Assembly (NCBI RefSeq): GCF_018499575.1
Contig: NZ_JAHDAP010000001.1
Coordinates: 1,054,001 to 1,118,000, forward strand
Source of the DNA: Streptococcus infantis
Lineage (GTDB): Bacteria > Bacillota > Bacilli > Lactobacillales > Streptococcaceae
Length of the DNA stretch: 64,000 bases
Reading direction: 5' to 3'
Shown in pieces: positions 8,336 to 17,018 of the stretch. Below the pieces are notes generated by a model. The model made no database searches, was not told the origin of the DNA, and saw nothing but the letters and a program-made list of their open reading frames with translations. Each line of letters opens with the position of its first letter. Within the stretch, counting starts at the first letter, position 1. A program made the translations under genes and the position numbers.

Positions 8336-9460
8336 TTATTCTTCTGTGTCAGCGAAATCAACTTGACCTGCTTCTTCCATAGCTTCAAATTCACTTGCAG
8401 ACTTGATATCGATACGGTATCCAGTCAAGTGAGCTGCCAAGCGAACGTTTTGTCCACGACGACCGATTGCAAGTGATAGTTTGTTATCTGGCACAACGAC
8501 CAAGGCACGTTTGCTGTCATTTTCATCAAAGATAACTTGGTCAACCTCAGCAGGAGCAATAGCATTGTAAATAAACTCAGCTGGATCTGCTACCCATTCG
8601 ATAACATCGATGTTTTCTTCTACAGGTACCATGCGGTCGCTCTTAGCATCGTAGCGAGCTGGGTGGAATTTGCTAGTGATTTTCTTAATGTTTGCACCAC
8701 CGCGTCCAACGATTGTTCCGATAGCATCCACGTTAGGATTGTGACTACGAACAGCAACCTTTGTACGATCACCTGCTTCACGGGCTACGCTCATGATTTC
8801 AACAGTTCCATCGTATACTTCTGGAATTTCTTGTTCCATCAAACGTTTGATCATTTCTGGATGGCTACGACTTACAAAGACGTTAACTCCACGAGGGTTG
8901 TCTTCGACTTTGTAGACATAAACTTCGATACGATCGTGGGAAGCAAAGACTTCTCCAGGAATTTGGTCTTGTTTTGACAATTGGGCTTCGATGCTGCCAA
9001 GGTTGACATAAATAAAACGGTTGTCAAAACGTTCTACTGTACCTGACATAATTTCTTGTTCATGCTCTTTGTAAGTATTGTAGGTAATGGCACGTGTTTG
9101 CTTGCGCATTTTTTCCATAATGGTTTGTTTCGCAGACTGAGCCGCTACACGACCAAACTCTCCTGGTGCTTCTTCAAATTTGATTTTGTCACCAAGCTCA
9201 TAGGCTGAATTAATGGCAAGAGCATCTTTCAAGCTAATTTCCAAACGGCTATCAAATACTTCATCAACAACTTCGCGGACAGTGTAGACTGTAAAGTCAC
9301 CTGTTTTTTCGTTGAAGTCGATAGCTACGCTATCTGATTGACCATAGCGTCTACGGTAAGCAGAACGAAGTGATTCTACCACTGCGTCGATGATATCTTC
9401 TTTCTTGATTCCCTTGTCTTCTTCCAAAATGCGGAAGGCCTCTAGCATTTCTTTACTCAT
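8336..9460 (-). CDS. nusA: Transcription termination/antitermination factor NusA
   Basis: A 374-residue RNA polymerase-associated factor that modulates pausing and intrinsic termination. It has the N-terminal RNAP-binding domain (about 1-125), an S1 domain (about 130-200) and two KH domains, with IVGRGGANIKKI and AIGRRGQNVRLA as the GXXG loops near 260 and 335. It lacks the C-terminal acidic repeats of proteobacterial NusA, as usual in Firmicutes. The gene is second in the rimP operon, 42 bases after rimP. Confidence 0.97.
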   Translation of the reverse strand: MSKEMLEAFRILEEDKGIKKEDIIDAVVESLRSAYRRRYGQSDSVAIDFNEKTGDFTVYTVREVVDEVFDSRLEISLKDALAINSAYELGDKIKFEEAPGEFGRVAAQSAKQTIMEKMRKQTRAITYNTYKEHEQEIMSGTVERFDNRFIYVNLGSIEAQLSKQDQIPGEVFASHDRIEVYVYKVEDNPRGVNVFVSRSHPEMIKRLMEQEIPEVYDGTVEIMSVAREAGDRTKVAVRSHNPNVDAIGTIVGRGGANIKKITSKFHPARYDAKSDRMVPVEENIDVIEWVADPAEFIYNAIAPAEVDQVIFDENDSKRALVVVPDNKLSLAIGRRGQNVRLAAHLTGYRIDIKSASEFEAMEEAGQVDFADTEE

Positions 9461-9502
9461 GTTCTTTTTACTTTTGAATTCTCAAAAGCTATCCTTTCTT
9501 TT

Positions 9503-9982
9503 CTATAATTTTACTGCTAAACGTGCTTTTGATACCAAGTTATATGGAATTTGGACTGTTTTCTTGCGCGTTTTATCCATATATTCCATAGTCAACTCGT
9601 CCTCTTCAAAGGACAACAAGGTTCCTTCAAAAACCTTTTGCTTGTCGATGGCTTGATAGAGCCCGACATGGATGTATTTCCCAACCGCTCCAGCGACTGC
9701 TTCCTTGGTTTTCAAAGGACGCTCCAATCCTGGACTGGTAATTTCTAGGAAATATTGTTCTGGGAAGGGATCAGGCTTGATAGTATCAAGAACAGGACTG
9801 ATAATTTCAGTCAAGTCTGCTGTATCATTCAAGGTGATTCCTTCAGGCTTGTCTACAAAAATACTAAGAATCATGTCACTGCCAATCTTTCCGTACTCGA
9901 TATCTACGAGTTCAAAAGGAGCTTCAATAACAGGTTCTACGACTTCTCTGACTAATTCAACGATCGTTGCGATTGCGTCCAC
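9503..9982 (-). CDS. rimP: Ribosome maturation factor RimP
   Basis: About 159 residues; needed for maturation of the 30S subunit. [21 protein letters not shown] and the C-terminal SH3-like KKTVQIPY region match the family. The frame is open for 33 more codons, but alignment to family length favours GTG at 9982. That GTG overlaps the sequence GAGGAGGTG, so the ribosome-binding site would touch the start. An ATC eight bases after AGGAGG is the alternative. It is the first gene of the operon, with its own promoter and a leader hairpin. Confidence 0.9.
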   Translation of the reverse strand: MDAIATIVELVREVVEPVIEAPFELVDIEYGKIGSDMILSIFVDKPEGITLNDTADLTEIISPVLDTIKPDPFPEQYFLEITSPGLERPLKTKEAVAGAVGKYIHVGLYQAIDKQKVFEGTLLSFEEDELTMEYMDKTRKKTVQIPYNLVSKARLAVKL

Positions 9983-9995
9983 CTCCTCATAAGCA

Positions 9996-10021
9996 AGAGG
10001 CGAAGATATCTCCCCGCCTCT
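9996..10021 (-). promoter_or_regulatory. Leader hairpin in the rimP operon mRNA
   Basis: AGAGGCG and CGCCTCT form a seven-pair, GC-rich stem around a 12-base loop. It lies between the predicted transcription start and the rimP start codon, 13 bases upstream of it. No T-run follows, so it is not a simple terminator. Confidence 0.5.
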
Positions 10022-10042
10022 CTTTCTTATATTCTTGATAAT

Positions 10043-10071
10043 AGTATAGCACTTTTTAGTACTAATGTAAA
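10043..10071 (-). promoter_or_regulatory. Promoter of the rimP-rbfA operon
   Basis: TTTACA, 17-base spacer, TATACT on the minus strand. Predicted start near 10036, giving a leader of about 50 bases. Confidence 0.65.
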
Positions 10072-10108
10072 GCATAAGCACTCAAATAGCCTGATTTCAA
10101 GCTTTTTC

Positions 10109-10744
10109 TTAAAATTCTGCTTCAACTCTATAAATTACTTGACCCTTGTTTGAGAACTTTTGTTCATACTCAGTCATGACATTTCCTTCAAAGTCGCTGG
10201 CATGTAAATCTAGCCAAACGCCATTAAGTTTCATCCCATATTGTGAAAAACTCACTAAGCTATATTCAAACAAGCCACGATTATCTGTTTTGAAATGAAT
10301 TTCACCGTGTTCAGGCAAGATTCGTTTGAAAGTATCCAAGAAACTCTTATAAGTCAAACGACGCTTTTCATGGCGTTTTTTAGGCCATGGATCCGAGAAA
10401 TTCAAATACAAGCGGTCAATTTCACCATCTTCAAAATAATTGGTCAATTCTGAACCATCAACCCATAGAAGTTTGATGTTGGGAACTCCAACTTCTAAGA
10501 CCTTGTCTAATGCATAGCTTAATACAGACTTCTGAATATCAATCCCGATATAGTTGATGCCAGGATTTTGTTTGGCCATTCCTGTTACGAAAGCTCCTTT
10601 GCCACTACCAACCTCTACATGGATTGGATTGTCATTGCCAAACAAATCTCGCCACTTTCCTTTAGCTTCTGCGGGATTTAAAACAACATACTGCGGATTA
10701 GCCTCTAACAGTTCTGTTGCACCTTTACGATTTCTAACTCTCAT
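10109..10744 (-). CDS. trmB: tRNA (guanine-N7)-methyltransferase
   Basis: A 211-residue SAM-dependent Rossmann-fold enzyme that makes m7G46 in the variable loop of t[13 protein letters not shown] near residues 41-50 is the SAM-binding motif, and [14 protein letters not shown] near 115-128 is the TrmB signature. Length is normal. The ATG lies inside the end of ccrZ (4-base overlap), the same pairing as in pneumococcus, so trmB translation is probably coupled to ccrZ. Confidence 0.95.
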   Translation of the reverse strand: MRVRNRKGATELLEANPQYVVLNPAEAKGKWRDLFGNDNPIHVEVGSGKGAFVTGMAKQNPGINYIGIDIQKSVLSYALDKVLEVGVPNIKLLWVDGSELTNYFEDGEIDRLYLNFSDPWPKKRHEKRRLTYKSFLDTFKRILPEHGEIHFKTDNRGLFEYSLVSFSQYGMKLNGVWLDLHASDFEGNVMTEYEQKFSNKGQVIYRVEAEF

Positions 10745-11535
10745 TTCTTCTTTCCATACTTATCTCGGAAGGTACGCAAAGCATAGATCTCCCGATTGAC
10801 ATTATCCAAATCTTGATTTTCATAGTATTTGGTAATGAGGCTCAAAAATGACAGTTGAGCATACCAATATAACTTATTCAAGACAGTTTGATTATACTTA
10901 TAGCCATAATTAGCAAGCCATTCTTGCCACTGATACTCTGGAATATAGTGACAGAGCAGATAGGCTACATCAAACATCCGATCAGTCAAGCGAACAGAAT
11001 CCCAATCTACTAAATAAATCAAGCCACTCTCTGTCTCAAACCAGTTGCTATGACGGACATCCCCATGGACTATGGTTGCATAGTCTTCCCTAAAGCCAGG
11101 AAGATTCTCACGCAAATCACCTAAAACCATACGTAGATACTGGTTGTTTTTTAAAGCATCCGGAGCCTTGTTTACCCATGACTGAAGTAAATCCGAAGGT
11201 GTTTCCATTGCATATCCCAATCGTGTCAACTGGGTCATTAAGGGACGTGAACAGTGTAAACGTGTCAAAATATCGATAATTTGTTTACGGTTCATATCAC
11301 TTGGCGTCAAAATTTTTCCTGTCAACCATTCCTGAGCGGACATATCACGGCCGTCTGGTAAACGACGACTCCAGAGCAATTGTGGTGCAATTTGCTCTCT
11401 AGCTAAACCAGGCAGGATTGGAGAAGTATTCATTTTTATAAAAACACGTTTTCCATCAGGATAACTTCCCATATAAGCTTTTCCGCTCTTCCCAGATATC
11501 GGGGTTAGCGTTAGCTCAATATCACCCAAGTCCAT
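10741..11535 (-). CDS. ccrZ: CcrZ, choline-kinase-like cell-cycle regulator
   Basis: A 264-residue phosphotransferase-fold protein. [10 protein letters not shown] (about 157-166) is the catalytic Brenner-type loop, and [12 protein letters not shown] (about 175-186) carries the metal-binding aspartate. It matches pneumococcal CcrZ, which is brought to mid-cell by FtsZ and couples division to DnaA-driven replication initiation. That role is known for the family, not shown here. It could otherwise be described as an aminoglycoside/choline kinase relative. It overlaps trmB by 4 bases. Confidence 0.88.
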   Translation of the reverse strand: MDLGDIELTLTPISGKSGKAYMGSYPDGKRVFIKMNTSPILPGLAREQIAPQLLWSRRLPDGRDMSAQEWLTGKILTPSDMNRKQIIDILTRLHCSRPLMTQLTRLGYAMETPSDLLQSWVNKAPDALKNNQYLRMVLGDLRENLPGFREDYATIVHGDVRHSNWFETESGLIYLVDWDSVRLTDRMFDVAYLLCHYIPEYQWQEWLANYGYKYNQTVLNKLYWYAQLSFLSLITKYYENQDLDNVNREIYALRTFRDKYGKKK

Positions 11536-11582
11536 TTCTTTCCTCCGAATAAAGTTTCCTTATTATTCTACTAATTTTTATG

Positions 11583-12632
11583 CTATTCGTCAACCAATCT
11601 TCTCAGTTGATAAGGTACATAAAGAAATTGCAATACAAAACCTGCTCCTACAAGAACGAAGATAAGGATTTTGTCCTTAAAAACAAGCATTCCTATAAGA
11701 CTTTCTAAGATCAAGACAGACAATCCAATCGCTCTCAAAATCTCCTTCAATCCTCGTTCTTTTTGCCCCTTTCCTACTGGAAATAATTGCGTCAAATATT
11801 GATAGTCAAAGGCATGATAGAGGGCTAGAAGCTGGAATAACAAAAGATAATTGAATAAAATTACAATTGCGACTGCAATCCAAGATTGCTCAATGAAGAT
11901 GAGAGCGGTCAAAGATAGGATTATGAGTCGCAGACTAAGGGCGAATAAATCTCCATTTCTCAGATAGGAACGAAGATAGAGGTTCTGCCAGATTTTCCCT
12001 GGTACTTTCTGAACGCCCTTAAGGATAAAGTCCAGGTAAGCTCGGCGTTTAACGCTGTTTGAAATTCCCTTGACCTGGGTAAAGAGGGCAAAAAAGCGAA
12101 GCAAGAATTGCTTGCGTTTACTTTCTTGAGCAATGATAGAATCCCAATCAAGACCATTTTCAACAAAAAATTTACTGGATTTTTGACGAAAAATCACATA
12201 TTTTACAAACCCTAAGACAAAGAGATAGACTCCAAAAATCGGTAGACCTAAGCCCATGGCTAAGAACAAGGGAGCAATCAATAGCAAGAGCATCGTTTGA
12301 ACACTAAGCCAAAAGATGAACGATCGGAGAGATTGCTTTTTGATGTGGTCTTTTACCTTCTCTTCAGCCACCAAGAGGAAGAGTTTGTCAGGAGCTTCTA
12401 GATAGGTCGCTATACCACCCCAAAACAAGAGCAAAACAGATACAATTCCAATTAAAAATAAGATTGGTAAATGATTTTCAGGAAAATCTTGCAGTAACTG
12501 GTTGTATTGATAAGCCAAAAATCCTAGTAAAACCAACAAAAACAAGACAAAATGGTCATTGAGCACATAACGGAGATAGCCCAAGCATTCCTTGCGAAAT
12601 TCCTGTTTTCGTTTTAAAAACAAGTCCTTCAT
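11583..12632 (-). CDS. ecsB: EcsB-like ABC transporter permease
   Basis: A 349-residue integral membrane protein with about eight hydrophobic segments: pairs near 30-75, 105-165, 225-275 and 305-345. These are separated by a basic cytoplasmic stretch with RKQEFRKE at the N terminus. It matches the EcsB family, whose partner ATPase is encoded directly upstream with a 4-base overlap. The substrate is unknown; in other Firmicutes Ecs affects secretion and membrane proteolysis. No ecsC follows; an EcsC-family gene sits elsewhere, at 3443-4222. Confidence 0.85.
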   Translation of the reverse strand: MKDLFLKRKQEFRKECLGYLRYVLNDHFVLFLLVLLGFLAYQYNQLLQDFPENHLPILFLIGIVSVLLLFWGGIATYLEAPDKLFLLVAEEKVKDHIKKQSLRSFIFWLSVQTMLLLLIAPLFLAMGLGLPIFGVYLFVLGFVKYVIFRQKSSKFFVENGLDWDSIIAQESKRKQFLLRFFALFTQVKGISNSVKRRAYLDFILKGVQKVPGKIWQNLYLRSYLRNGDLFALSLRLIILSLTALIFIEQSWIAVAIVILFNYLLLFQLLALYHAFDYQYLTQLFPVGKGQKERGLKEILRAIGLSVLILESLIGMLVFKDKILIFVLVGAGFVLQFLYVPYQLRRLVDE

Positions 12633-13360
12633 AGTTCCTCCTCTTTGGTCAGAGCCAAATAGATATCATTGAGACTTGCATCTGGCATGGCAAAAGCTTC
12701 TCGAAGTTGCTGGAGATTGCCTTTGGCCCTCACTTGACCTTTATGGAGAATGACAAAAGAGTCACACATTTTTTCAGCTGAATCAAGGACATGGGTACTC
12801 ATGAGGATCGACTTTCCTTTTTTCTTTTCCGCTTCTAAAAGTTGAATCAAGTCTGAAATCGCCAAGGGATCCAGACCAAGAAAAGGTTCGTCTACGATAA
12901 AGAGACTTGGATCAACGACAAAGACACAGATAATCATAACCTTTTGTTTCATCCCTTTTGAAAAATGAACCGGGAACCAATCCAACTTTTGATCCAAACG
13001 AAACATTTTTAAAAGGGGCTCTACACGTTCAAAAGCGATACTCTGTTCAACACCATAAGCCATAGCGACTGTCTCGATATGTTCTCTGAGAGTCAATTCC
13101 TCGTACAAGCTAGGAGTTTCAGGGATATAACCAATTTTCTTGCGATAGCTCGTAGCATCCTCTCGCAGAGTTAAACCATCAATTTTAATCTCCCCACTGT
13201 AGGGTGTCAAGAGACCGATAATCTCATTGATCGTTGTTGATTTACCTGCACCATTCAAGCCAATCAAACCAACCAACTGTCCACTCTCTACTGTAAAAGA
13301 TACATCCTTCAAGACAGGTACATGAACATAGCCTCCTGTCAGGTTTTTAATTTCTAACAT
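12629..13360 (-). CDS. ecsA: EcsA-like ABC transporter ATP-binding protein
   Basis: A 243-residue ABC ATPase. Walker A is GLNGAGKST near residues 36-44. The signature region is unusual but recognisable (HFSKGMKQK, with FSKGM in place of LSGGQ), and Walker B is LFIVDEPFLGLD. It powers the EcsB-like permease encoded by the overlapping next gene. The promoter faces that of hit, so the two transcription units diverge from a gap of under 70 bases. GGAG precedes the ATG. Confidence 0.88.
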   Translation of the reverse strand: MLEIKNLTGGYVHVPVLKDVSFTVESGQLVGLIGLNGAGKSTTINEIIGLLTPYSGEIKIDGLTLREDATSYRKKIGYIPETPSLYEELTLREHIETVAMAYGVEQSIAFERVEPLLKMFRLDQKLDWFPVHFSKGMKQKVMIICVFVVDPSLFIVDEPFLGLDPLAISDLIQLLEAEKKKGKSILMSTHVLDSAEKMCDSFVILHKGQVRAKGNLQQLREAFAMPDASLNDIYLALTKEEEL

Positions 13361-13374
13361 ATTTTCTCCGAATC

Positions 13375-13383
13375 TGGTATAAT
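13375..13383 (+). promoter_or_regulatory. Extended -10 promoter of hit
   Basis: TGGTATAAT, an extended -10 with no clear -35 element. Predicted start near 13390, leaving a leader of about 38 bases before the hit ATG. Confidence 0.65.
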
Positions 13384-13391
13384 GTAGCTAT

Positions 13392-13400
13392 ATTATATCA
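13392..13400 (-). promoter_or_regulatory. Extended -10 promoter of ecsAB
   Basis: On the minus strand TGATATAAT, an extended -10. Predicted start near 13385. The two -10 elements face each other eight bases apart. Confidence 0.6.
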
Positions 13401-13427
13401 AAATTCAATACACTAGAGGTGGTTTTT

Positions 13428-13838
13428 ATGTCAGATTGTATTTTTTGTAAGATTTTAGCAGGAGAAATACCTGCAGCCAAGGTTTATGAGGATGAACAAG
13501 TTCTTGCCTTCCTAGATATTTCTCAAGTAACCCCTGGTCATACCCTAGTCGTACCCAAAGAACACCATCGCAATCTTTTAGAAATGGATGCAGCAAGCGC
13601 TAGCCAACTGTTTGCTAAGGTTCCATTGGTCGCACAAAAAGTCATGACCGCTACTAAAGCCAAGGGTATGAATATCATCGCCAACTGCGAAGAAGTAGCT
13701 GGACAAACCGTTTTTCATACCCATGTCCACCTTGTTCCTCGTTATAGTGCAGATGATGATCTAAAAATTGACTTTATCGCCCATGAACCTGACTTTGACA
13801 AGCTTGCTCAAGTCGCTGAAACTATCAAAAACGCTTAA
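13428..13838 (+). CDS. hit: HIT-family nucleotide hydrolase/transferase
   Basis: I start at the ATG at 13428, since GAGG lies upstream; an in-frame GTG three codons earlier is less likely. The 136-residue protein has CIFC near its N terminus and the histidine triad HTHVHLVPR at 97-105 (His97, His99, His101). HIT proteins hydrolyse nucleotide conjugates such as AMP-lysine or dinucleoside polyphosphates; the true substrate is not known. It is divergent from ecsAB and followed after 9 bases by a small anchored protein. Confidence 0.93.
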   Translation: MSDCIFCKILAGEIPAAKVYEDEQVLAFLDISQVTPGHTLVVPKEHHRNLLEMDAASASQLFAKVPLVAQKVMTATKAKGMNIIANCEEVAGQTVFHTHVHLVPRYSADDDLKIDFIAHEPDFDKLAQVAETIKNA

Positions 13839-13847
13839 GGAGTTCCT

Positions 13848-14135
13848 ATGAAACTATCAAATCTACTACTTTTTGCTGGATCTGCAGTCGGATCTTACCT
13901 CCTCGTTAAAAATCGTGAAGTTATCACTGAAGAAGTTTTAGATACAACTGATCGCGTTGAAGCAATCAATGGTGATTTGGATGTTATCCAAAATAGCTTA
14001 CAAATTATCAATCAACAAAAAGAAGTCATCAAGGAGTATCAAGAAGACCTCACTTACAAATTTAAAGTCTTAGAAAAAGACCTCCAAGCAAGACTTGCTG
14101 TGATAAAAGAACTACGAGAAACTGAAGAAGACTAA
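13848..14135 (+). CDS. Small anchored coiled-coil protein, unknown function
   Basis: A 95-residue protein that I cannot assign by name. Residues 4-20 form a hydrophobic, weakly signal-like segment. The rest is charged with heptad-like spacing from about 40 to 90 (QNSLQIINQQKEVIKEY), so it is probably a membrane-tethered coiled coil. AAGGAG precedes the ATG, and it follows hit by 9 bases in the same transcript. It resembles in outline the YtxH-type small proteins, but sequence evidence for that is weak. Confidence 0.75.
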   Translation: MKLSNLLLFAGSAVGSYLLVKNREVITEEVLDTTDRVEAINGDLDVIQNSLQIINQQKEVIKEYQEDLTYKFKVLEKDLQARLAVIKELRETEED

Positions 14136-14220
14136 GAAAAAGAAAGTTTCCAACTTTTCTTATATCCCCTTAAATTCACCTTGGATTACCAAATCCTAAC
14201 AGAAAAGGGAGGGATTAAAA

Positions 14221-14850
14221 ATGAAACTGTTTTTAAAAGTCATCTTGATTATTTCTGGTGGCCTCTGCCTTCTTGCAACCCTAGCATTTCTACTAGTGGC
14301 TAATCTTTTCAAGGCCTCATCAAGTGACATTCGAGAAGGAAATGAAGCCTTAAAACAAATCTTTATCTCCCTTGACATGCCTCCTGAAAAAGTAGAATCA
14401 AATGGAAGCTATCAATTCGAGGGGGGAGGCTTAGATTTTTATGTGACTTTCTCAGATGAGGTTATCAATAGTCACCCTGTCCTAAAAGAAAGTCCAAATC
14501 TTACTAAAAACCGGCTCAAAGTCTATGTTTTAAACACAGGAGATATTTCCTATAGGACAGTAGAGGACAACTTGTTCAATCATGGTTTAATACAATTTTT
14601 AGAGGAGGAAAGCGGGAAGTATTTCCGAGAAAACGGAAAGAAATCAAAGGATTCTTATCTCGTAATCTCTTGGAAGGATCAAGAGAGTCTAAAAAAGGGT
14701 ATCGCATTCTATGAAAAATCTTTGACCTTGGTGGATATTCAGGATAATTCTGCGATTAAGCATGTCGATACTGTCACCGTGAAGCCTGGTAAAGAAGCGG
14801 AACTCAAACAACTCATTCAAGAGATGGATGTAGCTGGCTTGCTCAATTAA
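14221..14850 (+). CDS. Membrane-anchored extracellular protein, unknown function
   Basis: A 209-residue protein with a hydrophobic segment at 4-28 after MKLFLK. There is no lipobox cysteine at a cleavage site, so it is probably an uncleaved anchor. The rest (about 35-209) is a soluble alpha/beta-looking domain, predicted outside the cell. I recognise no family. GGGAGG precedes the ATG. It follows the coiled-coil gene by 85 bases and is closed by a two-way terminator shared with dnaJ. Confidence 0.7.
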   Translation: MKLFLKVILIISGGLCLLATLAFLLVANLFKASSSDIREGNEALKQIFISLDMPPEKVESNGSYQFEGGGLDFYVTFSDEVINSHPVLKESPNLTKNRLKVYVLNTGDISYRTVEDNLFNHGLIQFLEEESGKYFRENGKKSKDSYLVISWKDQESLKKGIAFYEKSLTLVDIQDNSAIKHVDTVTVKPGKEAELKQLIQEMDVAGLLN

Positions 14851-14901
14851 TCGTCTGAGTAGCAGACTAAATGGAGTTCCATTTCCCAACGTTAAAAAAC
14901 T

Positions 14902-14925
14902 AAAAAGAGCCTAAAGGCTCTTTTT
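14902..14925. terminator. Bidirectional terminator between the 14221 gene and dnaJ
   Basis: AAAAAGAGCC and GGCTCTTTTT form a perfect ten-pair stem around TAAA. A T-run follows on both strands, serving the convergent genes on either side. Confidence 0.88.
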
Positions 14926-14935
14926 AATTTATGTT

Positions 14936-16072
14936 TTATTCACCCTCAAAGGCATCTTTTATGTGGTCAAAGAAGCCTTTTTTCTTTGGATTGACTTTCA
15001 AATCACCTGCAGCTGCGAATTCTTTCAAGGCTGCTTTTTGTCGTTCGTTCAAGCCTGTTGGAGTTACGACATTGACAGTCACATACTGGTCACCGACAAC
15101 ACCACCACGAAGACTTGGAGCTCCCTTGCCACGTAGGCGGAATTTTTTACCAGTCTGCGTTCCTTCTGGGATGACTAACTCAACATCCCCATGAACTGTT
15201 GGAATATCTACTGTATCTCCAAGGGCTGCTTGGACAATATTGAGATTTAACTTGTAGAAAATAGTTGTTCCTTCACGTTCAAATTTATCGCTTGCTTCTA
15301 CAGAAACTACTACATACAAGTCTCCATAAGGACCGCCGTTAAAGCCTGCCTCACCTTGACCAGCTAGACGAATTTGTTGACCAGTTTCGACACCTGCTGG
15401 AATTTTTACGTGGACACTGTGGGCTTGTTTTTCATGACCTGTTCCATGACAGGTTGTACATGGATCTTTGATTTCTTTTCCACGTCCATGACAGACATCA
15501 CAGGTTACTTGACGGCGCATCATACCAAGAGGTGTTTGAGTATCAACGTTAATAACACCAGAACCATGACAACGTCCACAAGTAACTGGACTTGTTCCAG
15601 GCTTAGCACCTGAACCATCACAAGTACGACAGCTGGCTTCACGATTGTATTTGACTTCTTTTTCAGTACCAAAGATGGCCTCTTCAAAAGTCAAATTGAC
15701 GCGATACTGGAGGTCATCACCTTGACGAGGAGCATTTGGATTGCGAGAAGAACCGCCTCCGCCGAAAAAACTTGAGAAGATATCTTCAAATCCACCAAAA
15801 CCGCCTGCACCATCGAAGCCACCGAAACCGCCTGCACCACCAAAGCCACCGTTGGCTCCAGCCGCACCGTATTGGTCATAGGCAGCCCGTTTCTGTTCAT
15901 CGCTCAAAGTCTCATAGGCTTCTTGAACTTCCTTGTACTTTTCCTCAGCACCAGGCTCTTTGTTGATATCTGGGTGATATTTTTTAGATAATTTCCGATA
16001 GGCTTTCTTGATCTCATCTTGAGATGCATTCTTTGAAACGCCCAAACGGTCATAAAATTCAGTATTGTTCAT
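14936..16072 (-). CDS. dnaJ: Chaperone DnaJ (Hsp40)
   Basis: A 378-residue co-chaperone that stimulates DnaK ATPase and delivers unfolded clients. It has a J domain (1-70) with HPD at about 33-35 in [10 protein letters not shown], a glycine/phenylalanine-rich linker (about 75-125), and a zinc-binding region with four CXXCXGXG repeats (about 148-215). The C-terminal client-binding domains follow. It is separated from dnaK by a DJ-1-like gene and two long structured gaps. There is no CIRCE directly upstream, so its heat control would depend on read-through or another signal. Confidence 0.97.
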   Translation of the reverse strand: MNNTEFYDRLGVSKNASQDEIKKAYRKLSKKYHPDINKEPGAEEKYKEVQEAYETLSDEQKRAAYDQYGAAGANGGFGGAGGFGGFDGAGGFGGFEDIFSSFFGGGGSSRNPNAPRQGDDLQYRVNLTFEEAIFGTEKEVKYNREASCRTCDGSGAKPGTSPVTCGRCHGSGVINVDTQTPLGMMRRQVTCDVCHGRGKEIKDPCTTCHGTGHEKQAHSVHVKIPAGVETGQQIRLAGQGEAGFNGGPYGDLYVVVSVEASDKFEREGTTIFYKLNLNIVQAALGDTVDIPTVHGDVELVIPEGTQTGKKFRLRGKGAPSLRGGVVGDQYVTVNVVTPTGLNERQKAALKEFAAAGDLKVNPKKKGFFDHIKDAFEGE

Positions 16073-16111
16073 TTAAGATACCAAGACCGTAAAATTCGAC
16101 TGAAAAATAGG

Positions 16112-16147
16112 AAATCTGACGCAGGAGCGATGCTCCTAGACAGATTT
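16112..16147 (-). promoter_or_regulatory. Stable hairpin in the dnaJ leader
   Basis: AAATCTG / CAGATTT enclose a second stem AGGAGC / GCTCCT with a three-base loop. On the minus strand it precedes dnaJ by about 40 bases and is followed by CCTATTTTT. On the plus strand it is followed by ATCTTTTTT. It could be a terminator or attenuator in either direction. Confidence 0.6.
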
Positions 16148-16167
16148 ATCTTTTTTCCAAGAATTTA

Positions 16168-16313
16168 GGTCGGGTTCAGTTCCTTTCCATTGTTATTGAG
16201 TAAGAAACTTCAGAGCTCGGATTCAATTCCCCGAATGCTCTTTGTCCCTTTCTTTTATATTAAATTAGAAATTTTGGAACCCGTGTTCAGTTGCGAACAC
16301 TCTTTGTCCTTTC
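16168..16313 (-). repeat. Imperfect tandem repeat upstream of dnaJ
   Basis: Three related units, read here on the plus strand: TCGGGTTCAGTT (from 16170), TCGGATTCAATT (from 16217) and CCGTGTTCAGTT (from 16281). The last two continue into a shared GCTCTTTGTCC or ACTCTTTGTCC block. On the transcribed minus strand each of these two begins GAAAGG(G)ACAAAGAG and then folds, for example GTGTTC/GAACAC in the third. Spacing is about 47 and 64 bases. The gap contains no gene. Confidence 0.6.
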
Positions 16314-16333
16314 TATAATTTTCATGTAAATCT

Positions 16334-16966
16334 TTAGAGGTTATTTTCTATATTCTGCTTCACTTGATCAAACTCTTCATCTGATAGAGTAAATATTAAA
16401 TCCTCTTCAGCATACTCGTTCTGTTCTTTAAAATAGTTGTCCGTGTTCTCTGCCAATCCTAAGCTTAGAATCACTTTTCTTGCAAACTCTTGATGTGCAA
16501 AACCGATAGCCGTAATGATTTGTTTATCTTGCACAACCAGTTTGGGTTGGAAATTTTCACGTGGAAGAAATTCAAAATAATCAAAGAAGTTTTGCCAAAT
16601 TCCACCTGTAAATTTCGTGTCGTTCAACAAGTCTGCTTTCGCCAATAAAAGGGGCGCTGAAGAAATGGCTGCAATTAGGATATCTTGCTCACCAAGATCC
16701 CTCAAAAACGAGATCAATTTCTCATCTTGTAGAGCAGGACCTATATTTACCATTCCTGGCAAAATCACACAAGAATACTCTTCTATACAGATTTGATCCA
16801 ATGTTTTCGTCGGTTGACAAGGCAAGCCATCCTCAGAAACCACCATTGAATGCTCAGAAGCTACATAATCAATCGTGATATCAAAAGACAGAGCTAAAGT
16901 ACTCGTTAAAGTGGTTATCTCATAAAGAGAAAAATTAGGATAAATGATACAAAGTACTTTTTTCAT
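16334..16966 (-). CDS. DJ-1/PfpI (ThiJ) family protein
   Basis: I use the ATG at 16966 because AGAGG is nine bases upstream; the frame opens three codons earlier. The 210-residue protein starts MKKVLCIIYPNFSLYE, the first strand and glutamate of the DJ-1 superfamily. The nucleophile-elbow region reads IAAISSAPLLLAKA (about 105-118), where serine stands in the place often held by cysteine. Activity as a protease or glyoxalase is therefore doubtful. It lies between dnaK and dnaJ, separated from dnaK by terminators. Confidence 0.82.
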   Translation of the reverse strand: MKKVLCIIYPNFSLYEITTLTSTLALSFDITIDYVASEHSMVVSEDGLPCQPTKTLDQICIEEYSCVILPGMVNIGPALQDEKLISFLRDLGEQDILIAAISSAPLLLAKADLLNDTKFTGGIWQNFFDYFEFLPRENFQPKLVVQDKQIITAIGFAHQEFARKVILSLGLAENTDNYFKEQNEYAEEDLIFTLSDEEFDQVKQNIENNL

Positions 16967-16989
16967 ACGCAACATCCTCTATTTTACCG

Positions 16990-17018
16990 AAAAACAGAGG
17001 CTGGTTTGCAACCTCTGG
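16990..17018 (-). terminator. Second terminator downstream of dnaK
   Basis: On the minus strand CAGAGG and CCTCTG pair around 11 bases and are followed by TTTTT. It lies 24 bases upstream of the DJ-1 gene. Confidence 0.7.

Noticed and set aside
8537..8977. Open frame of 146 codons opposite nusA
   Set aside because: Fully inside a conserved essential gene and no ribosome-binding site or promoter.
16213..16245. tRNA T-arm-like string TCGGATTCAATT followed by CCCCGA
   Set aside because: No matching acceptor stem, anticodon arm or CCA end; the similarity is short and the region is a tandem repeat.
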